Shown here: one piece after another, positions 5,381 through 6,102 of the stretch
How the letters are laid out: each line of letters begins with the position of its first letter
How positions within the stretch are numbered: the first letter of the stretch is position 1
Program-made: the position numbers and the translations under genes
Assembly (NCBI GenBank): GCA_030043175.1
Contig: JASHYD010000541.1
Location: 1-6,102 of the forward strand
Direction of reading: 5' to 3'
Length of the DNA: 6,102 bases
Source of the DNA: Xanthobacteraceae bacterium
GTDB lineage: Bacteria > Pseudomonadota > Alphaproteobacteria > Rhizobiales > Xanthobacteraceae
Notes under the pieces: model-generated
What the model saw: only the letters and a program-made list of their open reading frames with translations
Database searches by the model: none
What the model was told of the DNA's origin: nothing

Positions 5381-6102
5381 TGCTCTCGCCCTGTTGCCAT
5401 TTTCGCCGCTGCAGGCCGAACCATGAGATCAGGATCGCACCAAGCAGAAATGGAATCATCGCGGAGGAGATCGCGGCCCCTTCGCCGAGATGGCCGGCGA
5501 TGATGGCGCGCTGATACGACAGCGTCGCCATCAGCTGCGTCGCGTTGACGGGGCCACCCTTGGTGAGCACCCAGATGAGCTGGAAATCCGTGAATGTGAA
5601 CAGCACCGAGAAGGTCATCACCACGGCGATGATCGGGGTGAGCAGCGGATAGGTGACGTGGCGGAAAATCTGCCAGCGATTGGCGCCGTCGATGGTGGCC
5701 GCTTCATAAAGCGACGGCGGCACGGTCTGTAAGCCGGCCAAGAGCGTGATCGCTACGAACGGGATGCCGCGCCAGATATTGGCGAAGATTACTGACCAGC
5801 GCGCGTTCCAGGGGTCGCCGAGAAAGTCGATGTTGCCGCTAATGAGCCCGAGGTGGCGCAGCGACCACGAAATAATGGAGAACTGGGCGTCGAACAGCCA
5901 CCAGAACGCGATCGCCGACAGCACCGTCGGCACAATGAAGGGGATCAGCACGATCGCCCTTAAGATCGCCTTGAACGGCATGTTCTCGTTCAAGAGCAGC
6001 GCGAGATAGAGGCCGATCGCAAATTTGATGATACTCGCGACCGTCGTATAGAGCAGCGTGTTGAAAACCGAGAGCCAGAACACCTGGTCGTCCAAAAGCC
6101 AA
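5373..6102 (-). CDS. Sugar ABC transporter permease, MalF-like (CUT1 family), partial
   Basis: This is the partner permease of the MalG-like gene downstream; together they would form the heterodimeric channel of one sugar importer. The visible 240-odd residues include five membrane segments and the EAA coupling loop SLYEAATIDGANRWQIFRHV, then TYPLLTP, about 100 residues from the C-terminus. FTDFQLIWVLTKGGP follows, a stretch diagnostic of MalF/UgpA-type subunits. The frame stays open to the right edge of the window: the codons before the first possible start (TTG at 6095-6093) read WL, continuing the family's usual '..LLDDxVFWxSxxNTLLYT' region. The TTG is therefore almost certainly internal, and the first membrane segment and start lie outside. 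The C-terminus ends QQGESND, and its stop overlaps the next gene. The binding protein, and probably the ATPase, should lie further upstream of this gene or elsewhere. Confidence 0.93.
   Translation of the reverse strand, partial: WLLDDQVFWLSVFNTLLYTTVASIIKFAIGLYLALLLNENMPFKAILRAIVLIPFIVPTVLSAIAFWWLFDAQFSIISWSLRHLGLISGNIDFLGDPWNARWSVIFANIWRGIPFVAITLLAGLQTVPPSLYEAATIDGANRWQIFRHVTYPLLTPIIAVVMTFSVLFTFTDFQLIWVLTKGGPVNATQLMATLSYQRAIIAGHLGEGAAISSAMIPFLLGAILISWFGLQRRKWQQGESND

Noticed and set aside
6093..6095. TTG as start codon of the MalF-like permease
   Set aside because: The frame continues upstream to the window edge in family-like sequence, and a MalF-type protein lacking its first membrane segment would be unusual. 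The gene is cut by the window, not short.

Overview
The window is GC-rich DNA of alphaproteobacterial character. The codon use, the signal-peptide families and the gene mix point to the Bradyrhizobium/Rhizobiales area. That assignment is from recall of similar proteins, not a search. It looks like an ordinary chromosomal or lightly accessory stretch with low gene density in its first 2.4 kb. I see no rRNA, tRNA, CRISPR array, phage module or recognisable defence system.

Layout. Positions 1-381 (minus) hold a dead IS200-type transposase gene cut by the window edge. A good intrinsic terminator (646-676) closes a minus-strand gene at 701-1075 for a small exported protein. A second small exported protein with four cysteines lies at 1410-1646 (minus). 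The stretch 1647-2446 has no convincing gene, but it contains two adjacent DNA dyads (1862-1911) and a perfect 19-bp tandem duplication (2287-2324). At 2447-3331 (plus) is a complete amidohydrolase of the 2-pyrone-4,6-dicarboxylate lactonase-like (LigI/COG3618) type. Convergent to it, at 3511-4182 (minus), is a secreted lectin-like protein with four cysteines and a small hairpin in its leader. From 4466 to the right edge (minus) run two overlapping permease genes of a CUT1 (MalF/MalG-type) sugar ABC importer. The MalF-like gene is upstream and continues beyond the window.

How the genes relate. Only the two permeases form an evident operon (8-base stop/start overlap). They would pair as the membrane channel of one importer, whose binding protein and ATPase are not in view. 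The amidohydrolase is a single gene facing the opposite way, so a catabolic link to the importer is possible but unsupported. The three exported proteins are separate units, each with its own ribosome binding site. I did not find evidence for a new multi-gene system. The most interesting leftovers are the dyad cluster at 1862-1911, the substrate of the LigI-like enzyme, and traces of decayed coding sequence at 1183-1376.
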